A stretch of DNA of 64,000 nucleotides from Streptomyces nojiriensis (GTDB lineage Bacteria > Actinomycetota > Actinomycetes > Streptomycetales > Streptomycetaceae), in the NCBI RefSeq assembly GCF_017639205.1, contig NZ_CP071139.1:3488001-3552000 (forward strand), read 5' to 3'. The notes under the pieces were generated by a model. It did no database searches, was not told the DNA's origin, and saw only the letters and a list, made by a program, of their open reading frames with translations. Position numbers and translations under genes: made by a program. Below, piece by piece: positions 49,282 to 58,255 of the stretch (positions are counted from its first letter, which is position 1; the number at the start of each line of letters is the position of its first letter).

Positions 49282-51135
49282 TTACTGCCGGGTTGTGGAC
49301 AACCTGCTCCCCCCTGCGGCCACCGTGGCGTACTGCTCCCGCACCTCCCGGTAACGCAGCAGCTCCGCCGCCACCGGTTCCAGCACCCGGGCCCGGCCGC
49401 ACCCGGCCGCCGCCTGCCGCAGCCGGCGCTCCGCGTCCTGCCCGTACCTCCGTGCCGGGCCCCGGGCCGCGATCGAGCAGGACCACTCCACGAGCGGCCC
49501 GCCGATGATGCCCGCCACCATCAGCAGCACGGGCGGCAGCAGCCTCGGCTCCAGGACCCCGACGATCTGCCCGACCAGCCACAGCCCGCCGAAGATCTGC
49601 AGGAGGGTCATGGCGGCCTGCCCCAGCACCGCTGCCGGCCACCACGTGGGCCGCGGCGGTCTGGCGCTCGGCACCGCGACCGCCGCCCCGAGGGTCACCG
49701 CGATCTCGTCCAGCGCCTCCGGCAGCCGGTCGGCGCCGCGCACCGCGGTCTCCCGGACCGCCTGCGCCCACGGCTCGGGCAGCCCGGACACCGCCTCGTC
49801 GGCGACCGCCCGCACCGCCTGCTCCACCCGCTGGCGTGCGGTCACCTCCTCCTCGACCGGGGCCTCGGCGACCACCTGACCGCGCCCGCCGATCGCCGCG
49901 AGGGCGGCCAGGCCCGCCAGGGTGCGCGGCGCGCGGCGGCCCTCGTACCAGCGCCACAGCCGCAGCCACGGCGTCCCGCACGCCTTCCCGGCATTGCGCC
50001 GCCACGCGCGCTCGGCGGCGAGCCCGGCCGCGTACGCCCCGACCGCCTCGGCGAGCCGGTCCTCGAACTCGGCGCGCGCCGCCTCCCCGATCTCCGGCCC
50101 GGGGTGCCCGTCGGCCACGTACAGCGGCCTCAGACGCGCGGCCGCGCGGTCGACGTCGGCGGAGATCCGCCGGGTAGCCGCGCCCTTCTCCTGGGTGAAC
50201 TGTCCGAGGAGATCGCGCAGTTCCCCGACCCCCTCCCCGGTGAGTGCGGACAGCCCGAGGACGGTGGCGCCGGGCTCGCCGTGCTCGCCGAGGGCGATGC
50301 CGTCGTCGTCGAGGAGCCGGCGCAGGTCGTCCAGTACGAGGTCGGCGGCCTCCCCGGGCAGCCGGTCCACCTGGTTCAGGACGACGAAGGTCACCTCCGC
50401 GTGCCCGGCGAGCGGCCGCAGGTACCGCTCGTGCAGCACGGCGTCCGCGTACTTCTCCGGATCCACCACCCACACCACGGCGTCGACCAGCGCCAGCACC
50501 CGGTCCACGTGGTCCCGGTGGGCGCCGACCGCCGAGTCCAGGTCGGGCAGGTCGACGAGGACCATCCCGCGCAACGCCTCCGCCTCCGAGGTCTCGCGGG
50601 GCCGGCGTCGCAGCCGCCCCGGGATCTCCAGCCGGTCCAGCAGTCCGGCGGCTCCGTCCGACCAGCTGCACGCGATGGGCGCGGCGGTGGTCGGGCGGCG
50701 GAGCCCCATCTCGGAGATCTGCACACCGGCGAGTGAATTGAAGAGAGTGGATTTGCCACTTCCGGTGGCGCCGGCGATCGCGACGACCGTGTGCTGGGGC
50801 GACAGCCCGCGGCGCGCGGCCGCCTCGTCCAGGACCCGTCCGGCCTCGGCGAGGGTCTTTCCGTCGAGCCTGGTCCGGGACAGCCCGACCAGCTGGCGCA
50901 GCGCGTCGAGGCGCAGCCGCAGGGCCTGCCCCTCGGGGCTGAGCGGGGGCGCGGTCGACTTGCCGCCGTCGCTGCCCGCGCCGGAGACGGCCCGCACGAG
51001 GGCCTCGTCGCCCTCGTCACCCTCGTCACCCTCGCGCCCCTCCTCGTCGGGGTCCCCCTCGACGGCCCGGGGGCGCGAGCGCGCGATGAATCCGTCGTCC
51101 CAGCGGTCGTCGGTGCGGTCGGTCAGAGCGGTCAC
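49282..51135 (-). CDS. dynB: Dynamin-like GTPase with two membrane helices
   Basis: The 617-residue protein has a GTPase domain with P-loop GATGSGKS at residues 122-129, switch DLPDLDS and specificity motif NQVD. An acidic, repetitive stretch (residues 25-45, EEGREGDEGDEGDE) precedes it. Near the C-terminus two adjacent hydrophobic segments (AAVLGQAAMTLLQIFGGLWL and a second ending in GGPL) suggest membrane insertion. It follows a soluble GTPase gene by 4 bp. A pair with this layout, DynA and DynB, stabilises FtsZ rings in sporulating Streptomyces; assignment rests on architecture and pairing. Confidence 0.78.
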   Translation of the reverse strand: MTALTDRTDDRWDDGFIARSRPRAVEGDPDEEGREGDEGDEGDEALVRAVSGAGSDGGKSTAPPLSPEGQALRLRLDALRQLVGLSRTRLDGKTLAEAGRVLDEAAARRGLSPQHTVVAIAGATGSGKSTLFNSLAGVQISEMGLRRPTTAAPIACSWSDGAAGLLDRLEIPGRLRRRPRETSEAEALRGMVLVDLPDLDSAVGAHRDHVDRVLALVDAVVWVVDPEKYADAVLHERYLRPLAGHAEVTFVVLNQVDRLPGEAADLVLDDLRRLLDDDGIALGEHGEPGATVLGLSALTGEGVGELRDLLGQFTQEKGAATRRISADVDRAAARLRPLYVADGHPGPEIGEAARAEFEDRLAEAVGAYAAGLAAERAWRRNAGKACGTPWLRLWRWYEGRRAPRTLAGLAALAAIGGRGQVVAEAPVEEEVTARQRVEQAVRAVADEAVSGLPEPWAQAVRETAVRGADRLPEALDEIAVTLGAAVAVPSARPPRPTWWPAAVLGQAAMTLLQIFGGLWLVGQIVGVLEPRLLPPVLLMVAGIIGGPLVEWSCSIAARGPARRYGQDAERRLRQAAAGCGRARVLEPVAAELLRYREVREQYATVAAGGSRLSTTRQ

Positions 51136-51139
51136 CGCG

Positions 51140-52765
51140 TCACCTCTCCTTCTGCAGTACGGACAGCGCGGCGATCAACTCGGCCTGTGGTTCCGGGGTC
51201 ACTTCGAGCGCCTCCAGCGGGGCGAGCCGGCGGTCGCGCTCGGCGCGCAGCACCTGGTCGAGGTGGTCGCCGACCAGTTCCCCGCCCCGGTCGCGCAGTC
51301 GCAGGGCGGCCTGCGCGCCGATCCGTTCGGCGAGCTTCTCCCCGGCGGGCCGGGCCCGTTTGCCGCCGAGGAGGGCGGCGACGAGCAGGGCGGCCACGCC
51401 ACCGGGGTCGGGTGCGGGCTGCCTGTCGCTCTTGGCCACCTCCTCCTCGGCGAGTTCCTCCAGGACCCGCCGCCAGCGGCGTACGGCCATGCCGATGCGC
51501 TCGCCCGCCTCCCGGTCGGGCGCGGGCAGCGAGACCGCGCCGGAGGCCGGTTCGCGCCGCCAGGCCTCGGCGATGCGCTCGTCGGCGGCGGCGACGGCGC
51601 ACTGCAGGAGCGCGGCGAGGGATTCGGCGAGCGAGTCCAGCAGTTCGTCGGCGCTCGTGTCGAGCGGGTAGCCGCGCCACCGGGTCAGGGCGTCCCCGGC
51701 CAGTACGGCGCCGTGGTCGAGGCGGCCCCGGACCCGCTTGCCCTCCCGTTTGTACGCGTCCTCGACGGCCGAGGTCAGCCGTACGCATGCGGCGTGCTGG
51801 GCGGCGACGGCGGAGGCGAGCTCCGGCATCCGGCGCTTCAGCGAGTCCAGCGCGCCGAGCGCGGTGCGCCCGACGGCGTACTGCCGGGCGGCCGGGTCCT
51901 GCGCGTGGTGGGCGAGCCAGGCGAACAGCGGGGCGACGGCGCTGGCCGGCAGCAGTCCGCCGCCGCCGGTGGACTCGGGCAGCTCCGGGACGGTGAACCT
52001 CGGTACGTCGCCCAGCCCGGCCTTGGTGAGCAGGGCCCCGTACTGCCGCGAGACCTCGGCGAGCACCTGGTGCGGGACCCGGTCGAGGACGGTGATGAGG
52101 GTGGCCCGGTACTGCTTGGCGGTGCGCAGCAGGTGCCAGGGGACGGCGTCGGCGTACCGCGAGGCGGTGGTGACCATCACCCAGACGTCGGCGGCGCAGA
52201 TGAGTTGGGCGGCGAGGGTGCGGTTCTCGACGACGAGGGAGTCGATGTCGGGGGCGTCGAGGATGGCGAGCCCGCGCGGCAGGCTGGAAACGGTCTCGAT
52301 CCGCATCTCGCGGGTCGCATGGGTGTCGGCCGGTCCGCGGTCGCGGGCCCGGGATCTGGCGGCGGGGGGCATCTCCTCCTCCCCGTGCGGGACCCAGACC
52401 CGCATCAGGTCGGGCAGTACGCGCATTCCGGCGAACCAGTGGTGGTCATCCGGATGGCAGACGAGCACCGGTGTGCGCGTGGTCGGGCGCAGCACGCCGG
52501 CTTCGCTGACCTGTCGGCCTACGAGGGAGTTGACGAGGGTGGACTTACCGGCCCCGGTGGACCCGCCGACGACGGCGAGCATCGGCGCCTCGGGCGCCTT
52601 CAGCCGGGGTACGAGGTAGTCGTCGAGCTGCGCGAGCAGCTCGGCTCTGGTCTGGCGGGCGCGCGGAGCGCCGGGCAGGGGCAGCGGCAGACGCACGGAC
52701 GCGACCCGGTCGCGCAGGGCGGACAGGGCATCGAGCAGCTGAGGCCGAACATCCAAGGTCACCAC
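51140..52765 (-). CDS. dynA: Dynamin-like GTPase, soluble partner
   Basis: The 541-residue protein has P-loop [10 protein letters not shown] at residues 67-76, the switch region LDAPDID and a long helical C-terminal part with no membrane helix. It is the first gene of the pair with dynB, 4 bp apart. GTG 52765 or the next codon GTG 52762 may be the start. In Streptomyces the dynA-dynB pair acts with FtsZ at sporulation septa; that role is inferred from the paired layout and lengths. Confidence 0.78.
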   Translation of the reverse strand: MVTLDVRPQLLDALSALRDRVASVRLPLPLPGAPRARQTRAELLAQLDDYLVPRLKAPEAPMLAVVGGSTGAGKSTLVNSLVGRQVSEAGVLRPTTRTPVLVCHPDDHHWFAGMRVLPDLMRVWVPHGEEEMPPAARSRARDRGPADTHATREMRIETVSSLPRGLAILDAPDIDSLVVENRTLAAQLICAADVWVMVTTASRYADAVPWHLLRTAKQYRATLITVLDRVPHQVLAEVSRQYGALLTKAGLGDVPRFTVPELPESTGGGGLLPASAVAPLFAWLAHHAQDPAARQYAVGRTALGALDSLKRRMPELASAVAAQHAACVRLTSAVEDAYKREGKRVRGRLDHGAVLAGDALTRWRGYPLDTSADELLDSLAESLAALLQCAVAAADERIAEAWRREPASGAVSLPAPDREAGERIGMAVRRWRRVLEELAEEEVAKSDRQPAPDPGGVAALLVAALLGGKRARPAGEKLAERIGAQAALRLRDRGGELVGDHLDQVLRAERDRRLAPLEALEVTPEPQAELIAALSVLQKER

Positions 52766-53088
52766 ATGCGAAGAATGCCCAATTTAGGACCATTTTTGAA
52801 GCTTATACGTCCTCTGCGCGCCGACCGCGACTCCAGTGGGACATTCTGGGCACGACGGACGAGTGGGGCGCAGGCATAACGAGTGCACAACACCAGGGGC
52901 GCCGCGGCGCAAAAGCGATGCGAGAATCGCACCTGCCTGCGATTATCGGGACCGCTTCACCGAACCTCCACATCGTGGCTCGCGGGTGAAGCAACCGGGA
53001 CAAGGCGACCGGAGCCCTATCCTTGACCCGGCACGGACCTCAGCCCCACCCCCACTGGGGGCTCCAGGCCCACCAAGGCCGCCTTCCG
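52766..53088. other. Intergenic region between dynA and tRNA-Arg
   Basis: This 323-bp stretch has no convincing gene. It starts with an A/T-rich island (about 52775-52810) expected to hold the dynA promoter; TATAAG on the minus strand near 52804 is a possible -10, without a clear -35. The part next to the tRNA is Pro-codon-like C-rich sequence with TTGACC at about 53023, a possible -35 for the tRNA. Confidence 0.6.
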
Positions 53089-53164
53089 GCCCCCGTAGCT
53101 CAGTGGATAGAGCAGGTGCCTTCTAAGCACTTGGCCGCAGGTTCGAGTCCTGCCGGGGGCACCA
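53089..53164 (+). tRNA. tRNA-Arg (anticodon UCU), CCA encoded
   Basis: The cloverleaf is complete: acceptor GCCCCCG (53089-53095) pairs with CGGGGGC (53154-53160), D arm GCTC/GAGC, anticodon stem GGTGC/GCACT around loop CTTCTAA, and T arm GCAGG/CCTGC with TTCGAGT. The anticodon TCT reads AGA and AGG. A discriminator and CCA follow at 53161-53164. The element to the right is integrated at its 3' end, leaving it intact. Confidence 0.97.
53121..53164. other. Probable attachment site (attL/attR side) in the tRNA 3' half
   Basis: The integrase gene starts reading toward this tRNA and lies 200 bp away, the standard AICE arrangement in which the core site is the tRNA 3' half from the anticodon loop onward. 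The duplicate core at the other end is outside the window, so exact limits cannot be set. Confidence 0.65.
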
Positions 53165-53179
53165 TTTCCGCACCACCCG

Positions 53180-53205
53180 AAGCCCTCCCTCTGCGGAGGG
53201 CTTTC
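53180..53205 (+). terminator. Terminator after tRNA-Arg
   Basis: Arms AAGCCCTCC (53180-53188) and GGAGGGCTT (53195-53203) with a 6-base loop are followed by TC. It would end tRNA transcription and also block readthrough into the integrase region. Confidence 0.8.
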
Positions 53206-53364
53206 GTGCAGGTCAGCGCACCTTACCGAGATATCGGTAGTCGCTTGATAAGGGCCGGAAGGCCGCGCGGTAACCCCGAACGGCAGTCCGGCCGTATCCG
53301 GCTGATTCCCGCTTTCTACGGGTGGCCACGGTGGATACGCGGTGGCGTTCTCGGGCAAGGGACC

Positions 53365-54744
53365 TCAGACCTCGGGGAGGTCTCCCCCTGCCTCGATGCG
53401 CTTCTTCAGGTCCCCTAGATGACCAACGATGCACCGGGCGTAGACGGCCAGCAGGACCGGGACGCTATTACCTGCCCATTCCGCCACCTGCGCCGGCGGA
53501 ACGCCGTCGTTGAGCCAGTTCGTCAGGCACGTGTGGCGCAGGTCGTAGACACGCTTCCCCAGGGGTGACGCGATCTCCTCCGGGGTGAGGGTCTCCTGGC
53601 GAGCGGAACGCCATGCCCGCCGGATGACGGACCCGGCGAGCATCTCCCCCTTCTCACCCGGAAAGAGCAGGTCTCCCGGCTTCAGCTCATCCCGCTCGAT
53701 GTGCTCTCGGAGGATCTTGGTCAACGCGGGCCGGCACGGAACCGTTCGCATGTCGTCCTTGGCCCTGCCCTTCAGCCCTCTCTCTTCGTGGATCGCGCCG
53801 TCGTTCGTCCAGTGCTTGCCCACTTCGGGTTGCGCAGTGTGGATCAGCAGCTCGCCCCACTGGTCGGCGGCCCCCTCCGGAGGAAGCCGGACGTCCATGA
53901 CGTACATGGCCACCACCTCTTCCGGCCTCGGACCGGCGTAGTACATCGCGGCGAAGAAGGCATGGAGGCGAGGTCCACCACGAGGACGTCGGCGAACCCA
54001 GCCGAGCAGGCCGGCCGCTTGGCGGAGATTGATCAGAGAGCGCTTATCGACGGCGATGGACGTCTTCGGTGCCGCCCCTCGCCCCTTCGGCAAGGTGTTC
54101 GACCTCAGCACGTCCTGTTTCACGGCGTGCTCCAGCATCACGTTCAGCACGCGCCGATTGCGCTTGACGGTGCTGGCCGCTGTATCGGAGCCATCGAGCC
54201 GACTGGACACCGCCCGCAAGACCGCGTCCACCCGAGCAGAGTCCTCCCAAGCGGCCATGGACAGGCAGTTGCGCTCGACCCACTTGAGGATGGAGAGAAC
54301 TTCGGGAGGAGCTTCGTTCCGCCGACGGGTGTTGAAGGCGAACTCCCGCAGCGCGGTGCGCACGACCACCGGGTCGTACGTGCTGGGCACGGGACTACGC
54401 AGGAGCGCCCCGGTGGCGGCCATCAAGACCTTGGACGTCGTCTTACGGCTGTTCCCGCTCGTCCGGTGCCACTGGAAATCCGCGAACTTCACGGCGAACT
54501 CGTACCAGCTGACAGAGCTTGCACCTGAAGCGTGCGAGAGCGGCCGCCCTGTCGACACGCTGAAGGCTTCACCGCGGCGGGTGGCGCTGACCAGCTCGGA
54601 GCGGAAGGCGTCAGCCAACGCCCGCGTTGCGAACGGAGCTCGCCATTCGCGTCCTCCCAGGAACCATCGAACCGTATACGTGGTGCCCTTGGCCTGCTTA
54701 CGCGATCCGATCTTCCAGATCTTGACTTCGTACGTCGTGTCCAT
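53365..54744 (-). CDS. int: Tyrosine recombinase (integrase)
   Basis: The 459-residue integrase has an N-terminal arm-binding region and a C-terminal catalytic domain. Catalytic Arg lies in AGPRPEEVVAM, the second Arg in YDLRHT, and the nucleophile is Tyr435 in AVYARC. The first His of the usual HxxR box is Tyr (YDLR), and the GHS motif reads GNS; the first change is common in streptomycete integrases. ATG 54744 overlaps the xis stop by one base, so integration and excision genes are coupled. It recombines the element into tRNA-Arg. Confidence 0.93.
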   Translation of the reverse strand: MDTTYEVKIWKIGSRKQAKGTTYTVRWFLGGREWRAPFATRALADAFRSELVSATRRGEAFSVSTGRPLSHASGASSVSWYEFAVKFADFQWHRTSGNSRKTTSKVLMAATGALLRSPVPSTYDPVVVRTALREFAFNTRRRNEAPPEVLSILKWVERNCLSMAAWEDSARVDAVLRAVSSRLDGSDTAASTVKRNRRVLNVMLEHAVKQDVLRSNTLPKGRGAAPKTSIAVDKRSLINLRQAAGLLGWVRRRPRGGPRLHAFFAAMYYAGPRPEEVVAMYVMDVRLPPEGAADQWGELLIHTAQPEVGKHWTNDGAIHEERGLKGRAKDDMRTVPCRPALTKILREHIERDELKPGDLLFPGEKGEMLAGSVIRRAWRSARQETLTPEEIASPLGKRVYDLRHTCLTNWLNDGVPPAQVAEWAGNSVPVLLAVYARCIVGHLGDLKKRIEAGGDLPEV

Positions 54745-54941
54745 CAGGCGGCGTCCTCGCGATCGTTCAACCAGATGTCCAGGTCGCCTCGGCGTACGCG
54801 CAGTTCGCCGTTGGGGAGCTTGATGCAGCGGGGGGCGCGCTGCTTCAGCCGCCACTCGTAGAAGGTGGATCGCGAGATCCCGAGTTCGTCGCAGACCTCC
54901 GGGACCTTGAGCATCCCCCGCCTGCTGGTGTGCGTGGCCAT
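54744..54941 (-). CDS. xis: Excisionase / helix-turn-helix protein
   Basis: The 65-residue protein has a MerR/AlpA-type helix-turn-helix (VPEVCDELGISRSTFYEWR) followed by a small wing (LPNGELRVRRGDLDIWL), the usual form of AICE excisionases. ATG 54941 follows AAAGGA; an upstream in-frame start at 54971 is less likely. It is directly upstream of int and downstream of the TTGAGTCGC repeats, which may be its or a repressor's binding sites. Confidence 0.9.
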   Translation of the reverse strand: MATHTSRRGMLKVPEVCDELGISRSTFYEWRLKQRAPRCIKLPNGELRVRRGDLDIWLNDREDAA

Positions 54942-55083
54942 GTGGGTTCCTTTGAACCGGCAGCAGGGCACGGCCGAGAAGTACCGGCCGTGCCCTGCTG
55001 AGGATGGGATGGGGGTTAACTGAGCTTCGGAAGGCGGACTAGCGGCGCCGAGGCTCGTCGGATCCAGTTGGGTTCACATTGCG

Positions 55084-55160
55084 TTGAGTCGCGACTCAAG
55101 CGACTCAGAGCGGCTTAGAGGGCGGTCTGAGCGGGGTTGAGTCGCTTGAGTCGCGACTCA
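55084..55160. repeat. Iteron-like TTGAGTCGC repeats at the end of the helicase gene
   Basis: Six 9-bp units are present: TTGAGTCGC at 55084, 55137 and 55146, and the reverse GCGACTCAA/G at 55091, 55100 and 55152. Two pairs form palindromes: TTGAGTCGCGACTCAA (55084-55099) and TGAGTCGCGACTCA (55147-55160). The right group lies in the last codons of the helicase gene, the left group between that gene and xis. Candidate origin iterons or operators. Confidence 0.85.
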
Positions 55161-56557
55161 GGGGAATGTGGATCGGACTGGTTGAGCGTGATCCCGGTGT
55201 AGGTCGGCACCTGCCGGCCGTACTCGTCGCGGGGGCGTTCCCGGTGGAGCTGAGGAACGACGGACTGGAGGTTGCGGCCGAAGACCTGCTTCGTTCCGGC
55301 GCGTACGCCGTTGTCCTCGGCCCATTCGCGCCAGACGTTCCACAGTGCGTCCACGGGCACGGCGCAGTCGGGCCCGGTGGCGCAGCGTTCGCGGACGAAC
55401 GCGCTGGTGGGTGACGCAGTGTCCTGCATGATCGTGATCGCCTCCCGGGAGGAGGCGGGTTGGGTGATCCGGCCGGTCTCCTGGAGACGGGCGAGGCCAC
55501 CAAGGGCCCAGTTCAGGATTCCGGGCATCTCCCGCTTGAGGGACTCGTCGAGGGTGGTGTCTTCCTTGCCGAGCCAGGAAACGGTCATGTTGAGGACGAT
55601 GAACCGGCGGGCGATCACACCGCTGCTGTCGCCGAAGCTGGGGAGTTCGTTGGTGAGGATCATCAACCGGGTGGGCAGCTTCCCGGTCCACAGGTCGCGG
55701 TACTTGCGGTCGATGTCGATGGTGTCCTCGCCGGAGATCGTGAGGAGCCGCTCCACCACCTGACCTCCCTCGTTGCCGGTCAGGCGGGCGTCGGAAATGA
55801 CTGCCAAGGGCTTGTCGACCAGTGAGGACAGTCCGAAGTTGGTGCCGAGGCTGGCGAGGGTGGGGCCGGCGATGTTCTTCTTGCCGACGAACTCGGTCAG
55901 GATCCGGGTGATGGTTCCTTTCCCAGATCGGGTGGGTCCCTTCATGAGCAGGATCTTCTGTTGGTCGGTGCGGCCGGAGAGGACGTAGCCGAACCACTCC
56001 TGCAATGCCTGGATGGCGCTGGGGTCGTCGGGCCAGAGCTGGTGCAGGAACTTCTCCCAGGCCGGTGCCGTGGCCCCCTTGTCGTAGGCGAACGGCACGG
56101 ACACGAGGTTGAAGAACCCCGGCGTGTGGGGCAGGAGCGCCCGGTCTCGAATCCGCAGCAGCCCGTTCTCGCACGCCACGATCGGGCTACGGTCCCCCGC
56201 GGTTTCCTCCCGCTCGATCCACGAGGGCGCGTCCACCTCCGAGGGCAAGAGGGTGACGGCCGTGAGGGCGTCCAGGAGATTGCTCAGCTTGGTGCGGGTG
56301 GGCGCCCAGTCCTTGACCTCCGGCAGACCGTCCTTGTCGAGGCCGGCGACGTAGGTGGCGTGCTCCAACTGCTTGTAGAGGGTGGCGCGCATCTGCTGTT
56401 CCTCGAACTCGCGCCAGCAAGTTCCGGTCCAGCGCATCCACGCTCCCCGCCACCGCCGGCACAGCAGGCGCTCCTGCTCGTCCTGCCAGCCGGGCAGGAT
56501 CCGGCGTGCGACGGCCATCGGGTTGGACGGAGCGGGCAGCTCCTCGGCGAGGCTCAT
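55115..56557 (-). CDS. Phage/plasmid primase-helicase C-terminal (P4/D5 type SF3 helicase)
   Basis: The 480-residue protein has a D5-type N-terminal region (about 130-210) and an SF3 helicase core with Walker A GPTRSGKGT, Walker B region AVISDARLTG and sensor LTNELP. A winged-helix-like region closes it. It should unwind DNA at the element's origin. The primase half is encoded separately two genes upstream. ATG 56557 overlaps the previous stop by 4 bp and follows GGAGGAAGG; the open frame to 56683 is an artefact. The last codons hold iteron-like repeats. Confidence 0.9.
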   Translation of the reverse strand: MSLAEELPAPSNPMAVARRILPGWQDEQERLLCRRWRGAWMRWTGTCWREFEEQQMRATLYKQLEHATYVAGLDKDGLPEVKDWAPTRTKLSNLLDALTAVTLLPSEVDAPSWIEREETAGDRSPIVACENGLLRIRDRALLPHTPGFFNLVSVPFAYDKGATAPAWEKFLHQLWPDDPSAIQALQEWFGYVLSGRTDQQKILLMKGPTRSGKGTITRILTEFVGKKNIAGPTLASLGTNFGLSSLVDKPLAVISDARLTGNEGGQVVERLLTISGEDTIDIDRKYRDLWTGKLPTRLMILTNELPSFGDSSGVIARRFIVLNMTVSWLGKEDTTLDESLKREMPGILNWALGGLARLQETGRITQPASSREAITIMQDTASPTSAFVRERCATGPDCAVPVDALWNVWREWAEDNGVRAGTKQVFGRNLQSVVPQLHRERPRDEYGRQVPTYTGITLNQSDPHSPESRLKRLNPAQTAL

Positions 56558-56871
56558 GCGGCCTTCCTCCCTTCCTGGACGGGCGTGATGTGGGGGCAGG
56601 TGGTGCGGTGCTGCTCGTGGTCGGCGATCAGTGCGAGTGCCCTCCGCTGTCCGGCGGCGAACAGGTCCCGCCCGCATGCGCACCAGGACCGGACGGACGG
56701 GGTCACACCGCGTCCGGGGGCGACGATGTGGAGCCAGGCGACTGGTCGGCGCCCGTCGTCCCAGCGCGGGTCAGAGCAAAGGGCAGAGGGGACGCCTTCG
56801 GCGACGACCTTTGGCGCGCCACTCCCGCCGGTGGTGGGGGTCGGTTCGGCGGAGCGGGGGCCGGTGGTCAC
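56554..56871 (-). CDS. Small zinc-finger-like protein between primase and helicase genes
   Basis: The 105-residue protein starts at GTG 56871, overlapping the primase stop as GTGA, and its stop overlaps the helicase start as ATGA. The C-terminal half has a possible zinc site: CACG, then about 20 residues to HEQH and a final Cys in TTCPH. The N-terminal 30 residues look disordered. Coupling to both replication genes suggests a replisome accessory or DNA-binding role. Family not recognised. Confidence 0.8.
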   Translation of the reverse strand: MTTGPRSAEPTPTTGGSGAPKVVAEGVPSALCSDPRWDDGRRPVAWLHIVAPGRGVTPSVRSWCACGRDLFAAGQRRALALIADHEQHRTTCPHITPVQEGRKAA

Positions 56872-57803
56872 GATGCCCTCACCGCCGCGGCCTCGAAGCC
56901 ACGCGTGACCGCGCGTTCGGCGTACGCCTCGGGCACGCCGACGCCGACGGCCGCGTCGATGATCTGGTCTCCGAGGACCTCCAGTCCGCAGGGCCCGGGG
57001 CATCGGGTGTGCTGGTTGGCGAGGAAGCGGGCGACCCCGTAGGCGGTGCTGCCGGCGCCCTGCTCGGGGCAGGCGGCGATCCTGGCGAGGCCCCGGGTGA
57101 GGCCGGTCCGGACGAAGGTGTCGTTGTGGCGGCATCCGGTGGCGACCGAACGGTCCCAGGTGGCGCGGGCCGGGGAGGAAGAGTCCACCTCCCCGCGAAG
57201 GGACCGAGTGGACTCTTCCCTCACGACCAGGGCCCGGACGACGTCCGGCAGGGCCGTGATGGGGCCGGTGCCGGGGCCGTACCAGCGGGCGTAGGACATG
57301 GTGGATTTGATGTCCACGCCGGGCCGGACCTTGTTGGCGGACTGCATGGCACCCCGGTAGATCCAGTGCTCCCCGCGGGTCGTCGCCACGACCTTGGTCG
57401 CGGGGAGGTGCTCGCGGGCCCAGGCCACGGCATCGGGGTTGTCGAGGTCCACGACGGTGAGGTGAGCCCCGCCGGGGTGGTAGGCGAGGGCGACCGCCTG
57501 GCGCCAGGCGGTCGCCCAGGCCGGGCCGGTGAGGATGTCGGGGTCGGTGGCGGCGGCCGCCCAGCCGTGGCAGGGGGCGGGGCAGTGGCAGGGCCCGGCA
57601 AACTTCATGTTCGGGCGGTCGCCGCATCGGCAGGGCCCGACGCCTTTGCTGCTGGTGCAGGCGGAGCAGTTCCCGAAGGGCAGCTTGCCCTCCCGCAACG
57701 GCAGAACGGGCAGCCCCAGCCCGGCGAGCCAGAGCGCGGTTCGTAGTTGAGTGGGTAAGGCAGGCCGGTTGGGGTCTCGCGGGAAGTCGGTCGGGTGGGT
57801 CAT
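56868..57803 (-). CDS. Bifunctional DNA primase/polymerase (Prim-Pol)
   Basis: The 311-residue protein matches the Prim-Pol domain: GLPVLPLREGKLPF near the N-terminus, the metal motif VVDLDNPD (Asp-x-Asp), the following TTRGEHWIYRG, and GVDIKST. A Cys-rich insertion at about residues 45-80 has seven Cys and probably binds zinc. It should synthesise primers at the element's origin and work with the SF3 helicase downstream. ATG 57803 follows GGAGAG. AICEs of the Prim-Pol type carry this pair in place of a rolling-circle initiator. Confidence 0.9.
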   Translation of the reverse strand: MTHPTDFPRDPNRPALPTQLRTALWLAGLGLPVLPLREGKLPFGNCSACTSSKGVGPCRCGDRPNMKFAGPCHCPAPCHGWAAAATDPDILTGPAWATAWRQAVALAYHPGGAHLTVVDLDNPDAVAWAREHLPATKVVATTRGEHWIYRGAMQSANKVRPGVDIKSTMSYARWYGPGTGPITALPDVVRALVVREESTRSLRGEVDSSSPARATWDRSVATGCRHNDTFVRTGLTRGLARIAACPEQGAGSTAYGVARFLANQHTRCPGPCGLEVLGDQIIDAAVGVGVPEAYAERAVTRGFEAAAVRAS

Positions 57804-57834
57804 GCTGGTCTCTCCAGTTCTTGAGTGCTGGATG

Positions 57835-57870
57835 GGGCGGCCCCGGACTTTGGCGAGACGGGGGCCGCCC
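57835..57870. terminator. Hairpin between the Spd-like and primase genes
   Basis: Perfect 10-bp arms GGGCGGCCCC (57835-57844) and GGGGCCGCCC (57861-57870). On the minus strand no T run follows, so it may be attenuating or structural inside the operon. Confidence 0.45.
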
Positions 57871-57906
57871 TTTGCTGTGCGTGTGGAGCGAGCGGGTCAG
57901 TGATCC

Positions 57907-58095
57907 CTAGAGGTTGGGGATGGCGTGGACGATGGCGGTGGCCATCTCGTTGATGGGGCCCGCGGCGCCGGTCGAGGCGAGGAAGAACCCGAAGCCGGCG
58001 GCGACGAACGCGCTCCCCGCGCTGAGGCTGTGGGAGCGCAGGAGGAAGTACAGGACGAGTCCGAAGAGCGCGACGAGTGAGACGGTGATGGCCAT
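57907..58095 (-). CDS. Small two-helix membrane protein (Spd-like)
   Basis: The 62-residue protein is almost wholly hydrophobic with two membrane helices (VSLVALFGLVLYFLL and AFVAAGFGFFLASTG) joined by a short loop. ATG 58095 follows AAAGGAG; the open frame to 58161 is not needed. Small hydrophobic proteins next to traB in Streptomyces plasmids and AICEs help spread the element within the mycelium. Assignment is by size, hydrophobicity and place. Confidence 0.8.
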   Translation of the reverse strand: MAITVSLVALFGLVLYFLLRSHSLSAGSAFVAAGFGFFLASTGAAGPINEMATAIVHAIPNL

Positions 58096-58255
58096 GCCGG
58101 AATCTCCTTTGACGGTGCTCGGGGTGTGCTGGGAGGCTGCGCGTGCTTCGGGTGCTGACAAGCTCGGGGTCTTGCCGGTGGCCGTGTCCGCCTAGCTCGC
58201 CCTGCCGAGCGGGGTCCGCCTTATGGCGTGCGGCCACCGGCCTTGCTGTCCGGGG

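Noticed and set aside
49922..52879. 985-codon plus-strand open frame
   Set aside because: Runs antisense to both dynamin-like genes, whose GTPase motifs are intact on the minus strand.
52803..53003. 66-codon minus-strand open frame between dynA and the tRNA
   Set aside because: No ribosome site, odd composition and no recognisable feature; treated as intergenic.
53365..54744. Integrase inactivated by loss of the HxxR His
   Set aside because: Tyr at this position (YDLR) is common in streptomycete tyrosine recombinases as far as I recall, and the Arg and Tyr residues are intact.
57800..58237. 145-codon minus-strand open frame
   Set aside because: Arg/His/Pro-rich product in the wrong frame over the Spd-like gene, which has a better ribosome site and membrane helices.
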